Shown here: positions 8,708 to 19,000 of the stretch, one piece after another | Numbering within the stretch: the stretch's first letter is position 1 | How the letters are laid out: each line of letters opens with the position of its first letter | From: Sedimenticola hydrogenitrophicus | Lineage (GTDB): Bacteria > Pseudomonadota > Gammaproteobacteria > Chromatiales > Chromatiaceae | Assembly (NCBI RefSeq): GCF_025175675.1 | Contig: NZ_JANIOA010000004.1 | Coordinates: forward strand, 62,001-126,000 | Direction of reading: 5' to 3' | DNA length: 64,000 nucleotides | The notes under the pieces: generated by a model | What the model was told of the DNA's origin: nothing | Databases searched by the model: none | Seen by the model: the letters and a program-made list of their open reading frames with translations, nothing else | Position numbers and translations under genes: made by a program

Positions 8708-11455
8708 TTATGCCGGTTCCACCCACACCGCCGAAAACTTGAACTCGGGAATCTTGCCGTCCGGGTCCAGTGCCTCGTTGGTCAGCAGATTGGCGGCCGC
8801 CTCGTAATAACAGAACGGCAGGAAGATCTGACCCGGCTGCAGACCGCGGTCGCTCTGGGCCGCAACGACGATCTCGCCGCGCCGTGAGCGAATACGGATC
8901 GGCTCTCCGGCGGTCACCCCCAACTGCTGCAGGAGCTGCGGATGCAGCATCGCCAGCGGCCGTGGCTGCAGGGCGTCCAGTACACTGGCGCGGCGGGTCA
9001 TGGCGCCGGTGTGCCAGTGTTCCAGTTGCCGGCCGGTGATCAGAATCCACGGATAGTTCGCATCCGGCAACTCGTCGGCCTGGGTGAAGGCGGCGGGGAT
9101 CAGCGCCGCCCGGCCCCCGGGGCGTGGGAAGGTGTCGGTGAAGATCACCTCGGTACCCGGGTCCCCCTCCCGCTCACAGGGATAGGTGACGGCGCTCTCC
9201 GCCTGCAGCCGCTCCCAGGTGATGCCGGCAATGCTTGGCATCGCCTGACGCATCTCCGCAAATACCTCGCGCGGCCCGGAATAGTCCCATGTCAGCCCCA
9301 GCCGCCGCGCCAGTTCCGTGATGATCTCCAGGTCCTGGCGTGCCTCGCTCGGGGGATCGAGCGCCCGGCGTCCCAGCTGTACCCGCCGGTCGGTGTTGGT
9401 GAAGGTGCCGTCCTTCTCCGGAAAGGCCGAGGCCGGCAGGATCACGTCGGCGTAGTGGGCGGTCTCGGTCATAAAGATGTCCTGCACCACCAGGTGCTCC
9501 AGCGAGGCCAGCGCCTGGCGAGCCTGGTTCAGGTTGGGGTCGGACATGGCCGGGTTCTCGCCCATGATATACATCCCGCGAATGTCGCCTGCCTCGATCG
9601 CGTGCATGATCTCCACCACGGTGAGGCCGGGTTCGGGATCGAGCGGCACGCCCCAGAGCGCCTCGAAGCGCTGCCGCACCGCCGGGTCGTCGACCCGCTG
9701 GTAGTCGGGATAGACCATGGGGATCAGGCCCACGTCGGAGGCCCCCTGCACGTTGTTCTGGCCGCGCAGCGGATGCAGGCCGCTGCCGGGACGGCCGATC
9801 TGGCCGCTGATCAGGGCCAGGTTGATCAGGCAGCGGGCGTTGTCGGTACCGTGAATGTGCTGGGAGATGCCCATGCCCCAGAAGATCATCGAGCCGCGGG
9901 AGCCGGCATAAACGCGGGCCACCTCGTAGAGGGTCTCTGCGGGAATGCCGCACACCGGCGCCATGCGCGCCGGGCTGTAGTCGGCCAGGTGCGCCTTCAG
10001 CGCCGCGTAGCCCTCGGTGCGGCTTTCGATGAAGTCCCGGTCCACCAGGTCGAGCTCGATCACCGCGTGCAGGATGGCGTTGAGCAGCGCCACGTCGGTA
10101 TCGGGATTGAACTGCAGGAAGTGGTCGGCGTGGCGGGCGATCTCGGTGCGGCGCGGGTCCATCACGATCAGGGTCTTGCCGGCCCGGGCGGCATTCTTGA
10201 AAAAGGTGGCGGCGACCGGGTGGTTGGCGGTGGGGTTGGCGCCGATCAGCAGGATCACCTCGGCCTGCGCCACGTCGGCCACCGGGTTGGAGACCGCGCC
10301 GGAACCGATCATCTGCAGCAGCGCGGCCACCGAGGAGGCGTGGCAGAGCCGGGTGCAGTGGTCCACATTATTGCTGCCGAAGCCGGTGCGCACCAGCTTC
10401 TGGAACAGGTAGGCCTCCTCGTTGGAGCCCTTGGCGGAGCCGAACCCGGCCAGCCCCCGGGGACCAGCGCGTTCGCGGATTTTCAGTAGTCCGTCGGCGG
10501 CCAGCCGCAGCGCCTCATCCCACTCGGCCTCGCGGAAATCGCGCAGCGGATTGTCGTAGTCCATGTCCATGGCGGCGCGCTTGGGGGCATCGGCACGGCG
10601 GATCAGGGGCTTGGTCAGGCGCTGGCGGTGGCTGACGTAGTCGAAGCCGTAGCGCCCCTTGACGCAGAGCCGGCCGTGGTTGGCGGGGCCATCTCGTCCA
10701 TTAACATAAAGTATACGGTTGTCCCGCACGTGGTAGGTGAGCTGGCAACCGACCCCGCAGTAGGGACAGACCGAGTGCACCTGGCGGTCGACTGGTTGCA
10801 GGGCCACATCGCTCGCCGGCATCAGGGCGCCGGTGGGACAGGTCTGCACGCACTCGCCGCAGGCCACACAACTTGACTGGCCCATTGGGTCATCCAGGTC
10901 GAAGCCGATCTGCAGGGCGCTGGCGCGACCGAAGAAGCCGATCACGTCGTTGGCCTGGGTTTCGCGGCAGGCGCGCAGACAGCGCCCGCACTGGATACAG
11001 GCGTCGAGCCGTACCGCGATGGCGGGATGGGAGTTGTCCGGGGCCGGTTGGCTGCGCGACGGGAAGCGGTAGTGGTCGACCCCCAGCTTGTCGCTCCAGT
11101 GATCCAGCTCGTTGTGCCGGGTGTAACCCGCCCGGTCATGGGGCAGGTCAGACTGCAGCAGTTCCAGCACCAGCTTTTGCGCATGCAGCGCGCGCTCGGA
11201 GCGGCTGCGCACTTCCATGCCCGGGCTTGGCTGGCGGCAGCAGGAGGCGGCGAGGACGCGCTCGCCGTCGATCTCCACCATGCAGGCGCGGCAGTTGCCG
11301 TCCGCGCGCAGCCCCTCCTGGTAACAGAGGTGGGGGATCTCCACGCCGTGACGTTGCGCCGCCTGCAGGATGGACTCCCCGGCCAGGGCGGTTACCGCTG
11401 TCTCATTCAGGGTGAAGCGGATGCCGTCGGCGCGGCCTTCAGTCCGGTCGCTCAT
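8708..11455 (-). CDS. NAD-dependent formate dehydrogenase, molybdenum (alpha) subunit
   Basis: This 915-residue FdsA/FdhF-type protein oxidises formate to CO2 at a bis-MGD molybdenum or tungsten centre and passes electrons to the diaphorase encoded upstream. The order is: NuoG-like [2Fe-2S] domain (C44, C55, C58 and C72/C73); His-ligated cluster region near DLPHDRAG; two ferredoxin clusters, CIQCGRCLRAC at 153-163 and CVACGECVQTC at 196-206; CPYCGVGC at 230-237; and the molybdopterin domains. The active-site residue is Cys371 followed by His372 (TRLCH), not selenocysteine. The start lies 3 bp after the stop of the upstream gene, so the two are one transcript. There is no Tat signal, which fits a soluble cytoplasmic enzyme. 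Confidence 0.93.
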   Translation of the reverse strand: MSDRTEGRADGIRFTLNETAVTALAGESILQAAQRHGVEIPHLCYQEGLRADGNCRACMVEIDGERVLAASCCRQPSPGMEVRSRSERALHAQKLVLELLQSDLPHDRAGYTRHNELDHWSDKLGVDHYRFPSRSQPAPDNSHPAIAVRLDACIQCGRCLRACRETQANDVIGFFGRASALQIGFDLDDPMGQSSCVACGECVQTCPTGALMPASDVALQPVDRQVHSVCPYCGVGCQLTYHVRDNRILYVNGRDGPANHGRLCVKGRYGFDYVSHRQRLTKPLIRRADAPKRAAMDMDYDNPLRDFREAEWDEALRLAADGLLKIRERAGPRGLAGFGSAKGSNEEAYLFQKLVRTGFGSNNVDHCTRLCHASSVAALLQMIGSGAVSNPVADVAQAEVILLIGANPTANHPVAATFFKNAARAGKTLIVMDPRRTEIARHADHFLQFNPDTDVALLNAILHAVIELDLVDRDFIESRTEGYAALKAHLADYSPARMAPVCGIPAETLYEVARVYAGSRGSMIFWGMGISQHIHGTDNARCLINLALISGQIGRPGSGLHPLRGQNNVQGASDVGLIPMVYPDYQRVDDPAVRQRFEALWGVPLDPEPGLTVVEIMHAIEAGDIRGMYIMGENPAMSDPNLNQARQALASLEHLVVQDIFMTETAHYADVILPASAFPEKDGTFTNTDRRVQLGRRALDPPSEARQDLEIITELARRLGLTWDYSGPREVFAEMRQAMPSIAGITWERLQAESAVTYPCEREGDPGTEVIFTDTFPRPGGRAALIPAAFTQADELPDANYPWILITGRQLEHWHTGAMTRRASVLDALQPRPLAMLHPQLLQQLGVTAGEPIRIRSRRGEIVVAAQSDRGLQPGQIFLPFCYYEAAANLLTNEALDPDGKIPEFKFSAVWVEPA

Positions 11456-11458
11456 GGT

Positions 11459-13141
11459 TCAGCACTCCTCCGGAAAATACTGCATTACGCAGCGTAGCGG
11501 ATTGGGCGCCGCCTGGCCGAGCCCGCAAATGGAGGCATCCGTCATCACCTCGCAGAGCTCCTGCAGCAGCGGCCGGTCCCAGCGGGGTTCATTCATCAGG
11601 CGGGCCGCCTTGGCCGTACCGACGCGGCAGGGGGTGCACTGGCCGCAGGATTCGTGGGCAAAGAAGTGCATCGCGTTCAGGGCCAGGTCGCGCACGTTGT
11701 CGCGATCGGAGAGGACGATGACGGCGGCCGAGCCGATGAAGCAGCCGTGCTCGTTCAGGGTGTCGAAATCGAGCGCCAGGTCGCCCAGCCTGGCGGGCAG
11801 GATACCGCCCGAGGCGCCACCGGGAAAATAGGCCTTGAACTGGTGTCCCTCCAGCATGCCGCCGCCATACTCGTCGATCAGTTCGCGCACGCTGATGCCG
11901 GCCGGGGCGAGGTGTACCCCGGGACGGCGCACCCGCCCGCTGAGCGAGAAGCTGCGCAGCCCCTGGCGGCCACGGCGCCCCTGGGCGGTGAACCAGTCCG
12001 CGCCCTTCTCCAGCAGTTCCGGCACCCAGTAGAGGCTCTCCATGTTGTGTTCCAGGGTGGGGCGGCCGAACAGCCCGCGCTCGGCGATGAAGGGGGGGCG
12101 CAGCCGCGGCAGGCCGCGCTTGCCCTCGATCGACTCGATCATGGCCGACTCCTCGCCGCAGATGTAGGCCCCGGCGCCGCGCCGCAGTTCGATCCCGGGC
12201 AGCGGGCAGGGCGGATCGTCGCGCAACGCCTGCAGCTCGCGCTGCAACAGGGCGCGGATGCCGGCATACTCGTCGCGCAGGTAGATGTAGATCTTTTCAA
12301 TACCCACCACCCGGGCGGCGATCAGCATCCCCTCCAGAAAACGGTGCGGATCACGCTCCAGGTAGTACCGGTCCTTGAAGGTGCCCGGTTCGCCCTCGTC
12401 GATATTCACCGCCATCAGGCGCGGTCCCGGGTAGCCGCGGACGACGCGCCACTTGCGCCCCACCGGGAAGCCGGCGCCGCCCAGGCCGCGCAGGTTGGCG
12501 TCCTCCAGACAGGCGATGACGGCCTCGCAGGCCGCCTCGTCGCCATGCTCGACCAGGGTTCGGAGTCGGGCATAACCGCCGGCGGCTCGGTAGGCGGCGT
12601 AGTCCCGGGCGGTGGCAGGTATCCCGTCGCTGTGGACCCCGGCGTCGAGCGTCTCCCGCACCCGCGCCGGAGTGGCGGCGGCCACCGGCCGGGTTCCCAC
12701 CACCGCCACCGGCGCGTTGTCGCAGCGACCGACACAGGGGGCCCGCTGGATTCGCACGCCGTCACCCAGCGCACCCTGGAGTTGCGCGATCAGCGGCTCC
12801 GCGCCGGCCATGCGGCAGCTGATGGAGTCGCAGACCCGGATGGTCAGGGACGGCGGCGGCGACTCGCTATTTTTCACGACATCGAAATGGTGATAGAAAC
12901 TGGCCACTTCGCAGACTTCCGCGGTAGAGAGCTTCAGGACCTCGGCCAGGGCGGTCAGCAGGCCGCTGTCCAGGTAGCCGCGATCATCCTGGATACGGTG
13001 CAGATACTCGATCAGGCGGTCGCGCCGGCCCTGGCCGGCGTCCAGATAGCCTTGCACGGTGGCCAGGTCGGCGGCATCCGCCTGGCGTCCCCGGGGGCGG
13101 CCGTGTTGCTTTTTTCCGGATGTTTTCAATACCGCCTCCAC
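11459..13141 (-). CDS. Formate dehydrogenase diaphorase subunit: NuoE-like and NuoF-like domains fused
   Basis: The 560-residue product combines two Complex I-type modules normally made as separate FdsG and FdsB. Residues 25-150 are the thioredoxin-like 24-kDa domain with a [2Fe-2S] site (Cys104, Cys109, Cys136, Cys140). Residues 190-560 are the flavoprotein, with NAD/FMN motifs GLGGAGFPVGRKW and NIDEGEPGTFKDR and the [4Fe-4S] set Cys499, Cys502, Cys505, Cys539. It should accept electrons from the alpha subunit and reduce NAD+ (or run in reverse for CO2 reduction). It is the first gene of the pair. No fdsC or fdsD maturation gene is adjacent. Confidence 0.92.
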   Translation of the reverse strand: MEAVLKTSGKKQHGRPRGRQADAADLATVQGYLDAGQGRRDRLIEYLHRIQDDRGYLDSGLLTALAEVLKLSTAEVCEVASFYHHFDVVKNSESPPPSLTIRVCDSISCRMAGAEPLIAQLQGALGDGVRIQRAPCVGRCDNAPVAVVGTRPVAAATPARVRETLDAGVHSDGIPATARDYAAYRAAGGYARLRTLVEHGDEAACEAVIACLEDANLRGLGGAGFPVGRKWRVVRGYPGPRLMAVNIDEGEPGTFKDRYYLERDPHRFLEGMLIAARVVGIEKIYIYLRDEYAGIRALLQRELQALRDDPPCPLPGIELRRGAGAYICGEESAMIESIEGKRGLPRLRPPFIAERGLFGRPTLEHNMESLYWVPELLEKGADWFTAQGRRGRQGLRSFSLSGRVRRPGVHLAPAGISVRELIDEYGGGMLEGHQFKAYFPGGASGGILPARLGDLALDFDTLNEHGCFIGSAAVIVLSDRDNVRDLALNAMHFFAHESCGQCTPCRVGTAKAARLMNEPRWDRPLLQELCEVMTDASICGLGQAAPNPLRCVMQYFPEEC

Positions 13142-13225
13142 GGGTTTTTTCAGTTACTAATCATAACCCCCCGCCGAAGCGGCGCAAGAGGCGGGGGAAG
13201 TCGGCCTGGGGAGGGGCGGTGGGGC

Positions 13226-14932
13226 TCATGCGATCTCGGCGGTGGAGCGATAGCAGTTGCGTCCCGCCGCCTTGGCGGCGTAGAGGGCCTGGTCGGCCCG
13301 CTGCAGCAGACTGTCCAGCGGCTCGCCCTCCCGCGACAGGTGGCCGCCGATGCTGGCGCTCAGGGGGACGATCTCGCCGCCGGCGGTGACCAGTTGCCGG
13401 TTCTCCGCGATCTCCCGGTTCAGCCGGGTGCCGATCTGGTCCAGGGTGTCGGCATCCGCCGGCTGCACCAGCACCAGGAATTCGTCGCCGCCCCAGCGCG
13501 AGGCGACATCGTAGGGGCGCAGGGTGTTGCGGATAATATCGGCCAGCAGCCGGAGCGCCTGGTCGCCCACGGCGTGGCCATGGTGGTCGTTGATCTGCTT
13601 GAACCAGTCGACATCCAGCCAGAGCAGGCCCACCTGGCCTGGCTCGCGCTGGATACGCTGCAGCTCCGTCTCGATCCGCTCGGTCATGCCGCGCCGGTTC
13701 AGCAGTTCGGTCAGGGGATCGATCTTGGTCAGCCGTTCCAGTGCCAGGGTGCGTTCCTGAATCTTGCTCTCCAGGTCGTGCCGGGACTCCAGGACGGCGT
13801 GGGCCATGCGCAAAAAGCGCTGCATCAGGCGGCGGATCTCACCCGTTCCCAGTTCCCCCAGATTGTCCGTCACGTCGGCGCCGGATTCGACCCGGCTCAT
13901 GGCGCGGTCGAGTTGGCTCAGGGGATTCAGTACCTGGTGATTGAGGAACAGGTGCAGTAGCAGAAAAGCGCCCAGCAGCGTGATGGCATAGACCAGCAGA
14001 ATCCCGCTGAACTGGCTGAACGGCAGCAGGACATCGAGGTCGAGCAGGGTGATCTCGTACCAGCCGATCTCCGGCAGATAGGTGATCCCCGCCAGGTGGC
14101 GCTTGCCGTTGACGCTGACGAACTCGGTAATCACGGTCTGGTTCAGGTCTTCCAGCACCTTCATGGCAGCCAGGATCGCGGTGCGGTCCGCCGGCTGATC
14201 GAACAGCAGATCGATGGTGTGCTGTTCGCCCTGATTTTTGCTGATGGAACCGAAATCGATCAGTGACTCGTTGCGGTGTATCTGGATCGCCCCGGTGTGG
14301 TCGACAAACAGGCTGGTGACGCCGGGTTCCTCCTCTTCCACCACGTTCTGGATGAAGCCGGTCAGGTCCAGGCCGGTCCCGGCCATGCCGAGGATATCGT
14401 TGCCGTCGCGGATCAGCACGTCGATCCAGAGCCTGGTGATGCCCAGCTCCAGGTCGGGATTGACGTTGATGTGCAGGTCCCGCCCCTGCCGGATCAGGTC
14501 GTAAAACCAGGCATCCTTGGCCTGTTTCGGATCGAGGGTATAGCGGAACTCCTTGCCGGCGTATTCATTCTCCGCGTTGTTGTAGTAGTAATGGCCGTTT
14601 TTCAGCAGCGCCACGAAATAGTTCTGGTCATGAAAACTTTGCCGAAAGCTCTCCATTTCGGTAATGGCGCGTCGGCTACGCTCCGGGTCGTCCGGTTTCC
14701 GCGTCCACTCGCGGATATACTGGGAGTGGGCCAGCTGGCGTGCCAGCGCCACCTCGCGCAGGATCGGCTGCAGGGTGCGGCTCTTGTCATAGAGCGCCTG
14801 TTTCTCCGCGTAACGCATTGCCCACTGCGCGACGATATCCTCCGCCAGGGTGCGCACCGACCCCCACCCGGCGATGGCCGAGACGGCGATCAGCAGCAGG
14901 GTAATCAGGGAGAAGCGTGATTTGAGGTTCAT
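13226..14932 (-). CDS. Membrane-bound diguanylate cyclase with periplasmic sensor and HAMP-like linker
   Basis: The 568-residue product has an N-terminal membrane segment (about 8-28), a periplasmic sensor region of Cache-like appearance (about 30-310), a second membrane segment (about 318-340) and a HAMP-like linker. A coiled coil follows (about 380-405), then a GGDEF domain at 405-568. The catalytic GGDEF is intact at 481-485 and an inhibitory-site RxxD (RPYD, 472-475) lies five residues before it. It is therefore expected to make cyclic di-GMP from GTP with product feedback. The stop is about 85 bp from the fds pair on the same strand. The ligand is unknown. Confidence 0.92.
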   Translation of the reverse strand: MNLKSRFSLITLLLIAVSAIAGWGSVRTLAEDIVAQWAMRYAEKQALYDKSRTLQPILREVALARQLAHSQYIREWTRKPDDPERSRRAITEMESFRQSFHDQNYFVALLKNGHYYYNNAENEYAGKEFRYTLDPKQAKDAWFYDLIRQGRDLHINVNPDLELGITRLWIDVLIRDGNDILGMAGTGLDLTGFIQNVVEEEEPGVTSLFVDHTGAIQIHRNESLIDFGSISKNQGEQHTIDLLFDQPADRTAILAAMKVLEDLNQTVITEFVSVNGKRHLAGITYLPEIGWYEITLLDLDVLLPFSQFSGILLVYAITLLGAFLLLHLFLNHQVLNPLSQLDRAMSRVESGADVTDNLGELGTGEIRRLMQRFLRMAHAVLESRHDLESKIQERTLALERLTKIDPLTELLNRRGMTERIETELQRIQREPGQVGLLWLDVDWFKQINDHHGHAVGDQALRLLADIIRNTLRPYDVASRWGGDEFLVLVQPADADTLDQIGTRLNREIAENRQLVTAGGEIVPLSASIGGHLSREGEPLDSLLQRADQALYAAKAAGRNCYRSTAEIA

Positions 14933-15069
14933 GATAGGGCGGGTACTGCCTGGTTATTTATTATTGTATCGGGATCGGTGCGGAAAACTTAAGCAATGGC
15001 TAACTCACCACGCTTGGCCTGGGATGTCTCATGCATCACGGTGCGGATGCGGTTCTCCCCGGCTGGGGG

Positions 15070-16074
15070 TTAACAGTCGCCGGAGGGTAGATAGTTGTTC
15101 AGCAGTTGCAGATAGTTGGCGCGGGCGTAGGCCGAGGCGTCGCCGGTATGTTGCTGACTGAGCGTGCCCTTGAGCTGCTCGACCGATGTATAAGGGCTCT
15201 CTTCCAGCCATGCCTCCATGCCGCACAGGATTTCGGCCAGCCTGCCGGGGCCATGCCGCAGCAGGGTGCTGCAGAGATGCACCACGTCGGCCCCGGCGAG
15301 GAGCATCTTCAGCGCGTCCTGGTGGTCGTGGATGCCGCCGGTGGCGGCCAGGCTCAGTTTCACACGGCCGTGGAGCATGGCGATCCAGCGCATCGCCAGC
15401 AGGCATTCCGCCGAACTCGAGAGGTGCAGTTGCGGGGTCACCCGCAGGCTGTCGATATCGATATCCGGTTGGTAGAAGCGGTTGAACAGGCTGACGCCGG
15501 CGGCCCCGACCCGCTCCAGATGGCTGACCAGGTTGGCAATGGAGCTGAACTGGGGCGACAGCTTCATGGCGATGGGCAGGCTGACGTGCTGGCGCAGTTC
15601 ATGGAGCAGGTCGATATAACGGCGCTCCACCTCGGCGCCGCTCACCGCCAGGCCGCCGGCAATGTAATAGACGTTCAATTCCAGCGCGTCGGCCCCGGCC
15701 TGCTGCAACGCCTTGCCATGCTCCACCCAGCCGCCCGGGGTGACGCCGTTGAGACTGGCGATGACGGGGATCTCCAGCGCCTGTTTCAGGCGTTGTAACT
15801 GCTCCAGATAAGACGCTTGCCGGGAGCGCATGCTGTCGTGCAGCGGTAGAAAACTGGTCGCTTCGGCATGGCCCAGGGCCTGGTTGTGCAGGTAGTCGTC
15901 CATCACCTCCTGATCATGCCGCAGCTCCTCCTCGAACAGCGAGTACATCACCAGGGCGGCGGCCCCCGCGTCCTCCAGTTGTTTCGCCGTGTCAAGGCTG
16001 CGGGAGAGCGGCGAGGCGGACGGCACCAGTGGGTTTTTCAGGGTCAGGCCGAGATAGGTGGTACGCAGGTCCAT
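15070..16074 (-). CDS. Dihydroorotate dehydrogenase-like flavoprotein linked to nifJ
   Basis: The 334-residue product is an FMN-binding TIM barrel of the dihydroorotate dehydrogenase superfamily (MDLRTTYLGLTLKNPLVPSAS, then IASLNGVTPGGW, IAMKLSPQFSS and ATGGIHDHQD). It begins 2 bp after the nifJ stop codon, with AAGGAG just before the ATG, and is clearly co-transcribed with nifJ. Genes of this type next to nifJ occur in other bacteria. The pairing makes a role with ferredoxin or pyruvate metabolism more likely than pyrimidine synthesis, but the substrate is not known. The frame is open upstream into nifJ, but the ribosome-binding site decides the start. Confidence 0.85.
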   Translation of the reverse strand: MDLRTTYLGLTLKNPLVPSASPLSRSLDTAKQLEDAGAAALVMYSLFEEELRHDQEVMDDYLHNQALGHAEATSFLPLHDSMRSRQASYLEQLQRLKQALEIPVIASLNGVTPGGWVEHGKALQQAGADALELNVYYIAGGLAVSGAEVERRYIDLLHELRQHVSLPIAMKLSPQFSSIANLVSHLERVGAAGVSLFNRFYQPDIDIDSLRVTPQLHLSSSAECLLAMRWIAMLHGRVKLSLAATGGIHDHQDALKMLLAGADVVHLCSTLLRHGPGRLAEILCGMEAWLEESPYTSVEQLKGTLSQQHTGDASAYARANYLQLLNNYLPSGDC

Positions 16075-16076
16075 GA

Positions 16077-19000
16077 TCACTCCTTCGCCTGGCCGGGCTT
16101 CTCTGCGCCCGGGGTGGCGTAGCTCAGGTCCGCCAGCTGGCGGTAATGGAGGTAGTTGTCGAGGGCGTGTTGCTGGGCCGCGCCAAGGTAGCGCTCGGCG
16201 GCCTCCGGATCGCTGCGCCACAGCATGCTGAAGCGGGTCTCCTGGCTGACAAAATCACGGTAGGCGATCGACGGCTCCCTGGAGTCCAGCTGCAACGGGT
16301 TTTCCTGGCTTGCGGCGCGGCGCGGGTCATAGCGGAACAGCGGCCAGTGACCGCTGCGCACGGCGCGGTCCTGCATGGCGTGATTGTTCGCCATGTCGGT
16401 GCCCCAGGCGGTGCAGGGGCTGTAGGCGATGATCAGGGAGACCCCGGGCCAGGACTCGGCCTCCATGAAGGCCTTGAGGGTCTGCACATCCTTGGCGCCG
16501 TAGGCCACCTGGGCCACGTAGACGTCACCGTAGGCCATGGCGATCATCGCCAGGTCCTTTTTCGCCGTCGGCTTGCCGCCGGCGGAGAATTTGGCCACCG
16601 CCCCGCGCGGTGTCGCCTTCGAGGTCTGGCCGCCGGTGTTGGAGTAAACCTCGGTGTCCAGCACCAGGATGTTGACATCGCGGCCGCAGGAGAGCACATG
16701 GTCGAGACCGCCGAAGCCGATGTCATAGGCCCAGCCGTCGCCGCCGACGATCCAGACGCTGCGCTTCACCAGACTGTCGGTCAGGCTCTCCATCTGGCGG
16801 GCTTCGGGGAGGTCCAGCGGTTGCAGCGCTTCACGCAGCCTGGCGACGCGTTCGCGCTGTTCGTGGATGCCGGCCTCGTCCCCCTGCCCGGCGTCGAGCA
16901 ACCCCCGCATCAGCGCCGCGTCGATATGGGATGCGAGCCGGTCGAGCAGTTCGATGGCCTGCTCCCGCTGCTTGTCGACGGCGATGCGCATGCCGAGGCC
17001 GAATTCGGCATTGTCCTCGAACAGTGAATTGTTCCAGGCCGGTCCGCGGCCCTGCGTGTCCCGCGCCCAGGGCGTCGTGGGGAGGTTGCCGCCGTAGATG
17101 GAGGAGCAGCCGGTGGCGTTGGCCACCAGCATGCGGTCGCCGAACAGCTGCGAGGCGAGGCGCAGATAGGGCGTTTCGCCGCAACCGGGGCAGGCACTGG
17201 AGAACTCGAACAGCGGCTGCAGCAGCATGGCGCTTTTCATCACAGTATTGCGCACCTCGCGCCGGTCGAATTCGGGCAGGGCGAGGAAGTACTCGAAATT
17301 GACCCGCTCCTGTTCGCGCAACGGCGGCTGGGGTGCCATGTTGAGGGCGCGCCGGCCCGGGTTCTCCTTGTCCTTGGCCGGGCAGATGTCCACGCACAGG
17401 CCGCAGCCGGTGCAGTCCTCCGCCGCTACCTGGTAGACGATATGCGCACCCTCGGGGAACTCCTTGCCCTTGACCGGCATGTGCCGGAAGGTGGGCGGCA
17501 GGTCGCTGACCCGGGCCGGATCGAACAGCTTGCTGCGGATCGCCGTGTGCGGGCAGACGAAGGGGCACTTGCCGCAGGCAATGCAGAGGTTCTCGTCCCA
17601 GACCGGGATCTCCAGGGCGATATTGCGCTTCTCCCAGCGTGTGGTGGCGGTGGGCCAGGTGCCGTCGGCGGGCATGGCGCTCACCGGCAGCCGGTCACCC
17701 TGGCCGGCGATCAGCCGGGCGGTGACCTCGCGCACGAAGGGCGGGGCGTTGGCCGCCACCGCCGGTGGTCGCTCGAAGGTCGAGGTCGCCCGCTCCGGCA
17801 CGCTGACCTGGTGCAGGTTGGCCAGGGCGGCATCGATGGCACGGAAGTTGAGTTCCACGATGCGGTCGCCCTTGCCGCCGTAGCTCTTCTCCACCGCATC
17901 CTTGATCGCCTGGATTGCCTGATCGCGCGGTAACAGCCCGGAGATGGCGAAGTGGCAGGTCTGCATGATGGTGTTGATGCGCCGCTGCATACCGCTCTCC
18001 TGCGCCACCCGGTAGGCATCGATGACGAAGAAACGCAGTTGCTTGTCGATGATCTGCTGCTGCATGCGCCGCGGCAGGGTGTCACAGGCCGTTTCCGGCA
18101 CGGCGGTGGTGTTGAGCAGGAACACCGCGCCCGCTACAGCCTTGTCCAGCAGGTCGTAACGTTCCAGGAAGATGGTCTGGTGGCAGCCGATGAACCGGGC
18201 CTGGTCGTCGCCGATCAGGTAGCTGGAGCGGATCGGCTGCTTACCAAAGCGCAGATGGGAGATGGTGACGGCACCGGCCTTCCTGGAATCGTATTCGAAA
18301 TAGCCCTGGGCCTGCAGGTCGGTGGCCTCGCCGATGATCCGGATGCTGTTCTTGTTGGCGCTGACGGTGCCGTCGGAGCCGAGGCCGTAGAACAGGGCGC
18401 AGTTGACCTCTCCTGCCGCATCGCTACGAAAGCCGGCATCCCAATCCAGGCTGGTGTGGGTGACGTCGTCGTGAATGCCGATGGTGAATCCGTTTTTCGG
18501 CCGCTCCCGGTCCAGCTCGTCGAACACCGCCTTGACCATGCCCGGGGTGAACTCCTTGGAGGAGAGACCGTAGCGGCCGCCGATCACCAGCGGCAGCTGA
18601 CCGAGAGGCGACTCTCCGGCGGCGAAGGCATAGGCCACCGCGCCGAGCACGTCCTTGTACAGCGGTTCGCCGTCGGCGCCCGGCTCCTTGGTGCGGTCGA
18701 GCACGGCAATGCGGCGTACCGTGGCGGGTAGCGTGGCGAGCAGGGCAGCGGCATCGAACGGGCGGTACAGACGCACCTTGAGCAGCCCCACCTTCTCACC
18801 CCGGGCCAGCAGGTGGTCGACGGTTTCGTGCGCCGTCTCGGCGCCGGAACCCATCAGCACCAGCACCCGCTCGGCATCGGCGGCGCCGACATAGTCGAAC
18901 AGCCGGTACTGGCGGCCGCTGAGCGCCGCGAAGCGATCCATCACCCCCTGTACGATGGCGGGCATCTTCCGGTACCAGGAGTTGACGCTCTCGCGCCCCT

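Noticed and set aside
10340-10345. Selenocysteine formate dehydrogenase
   Set aside because: The active-site codon is an ordinary Cys codon and the frame has no in-frame TGA.
8942-10489. Long plus-strand open frame inside the formate dehydrogenase gene
   Set aside because: It is a shadow of the minus-strand alpha-subunit gene, with an amino-acid content typical of antisense frames.
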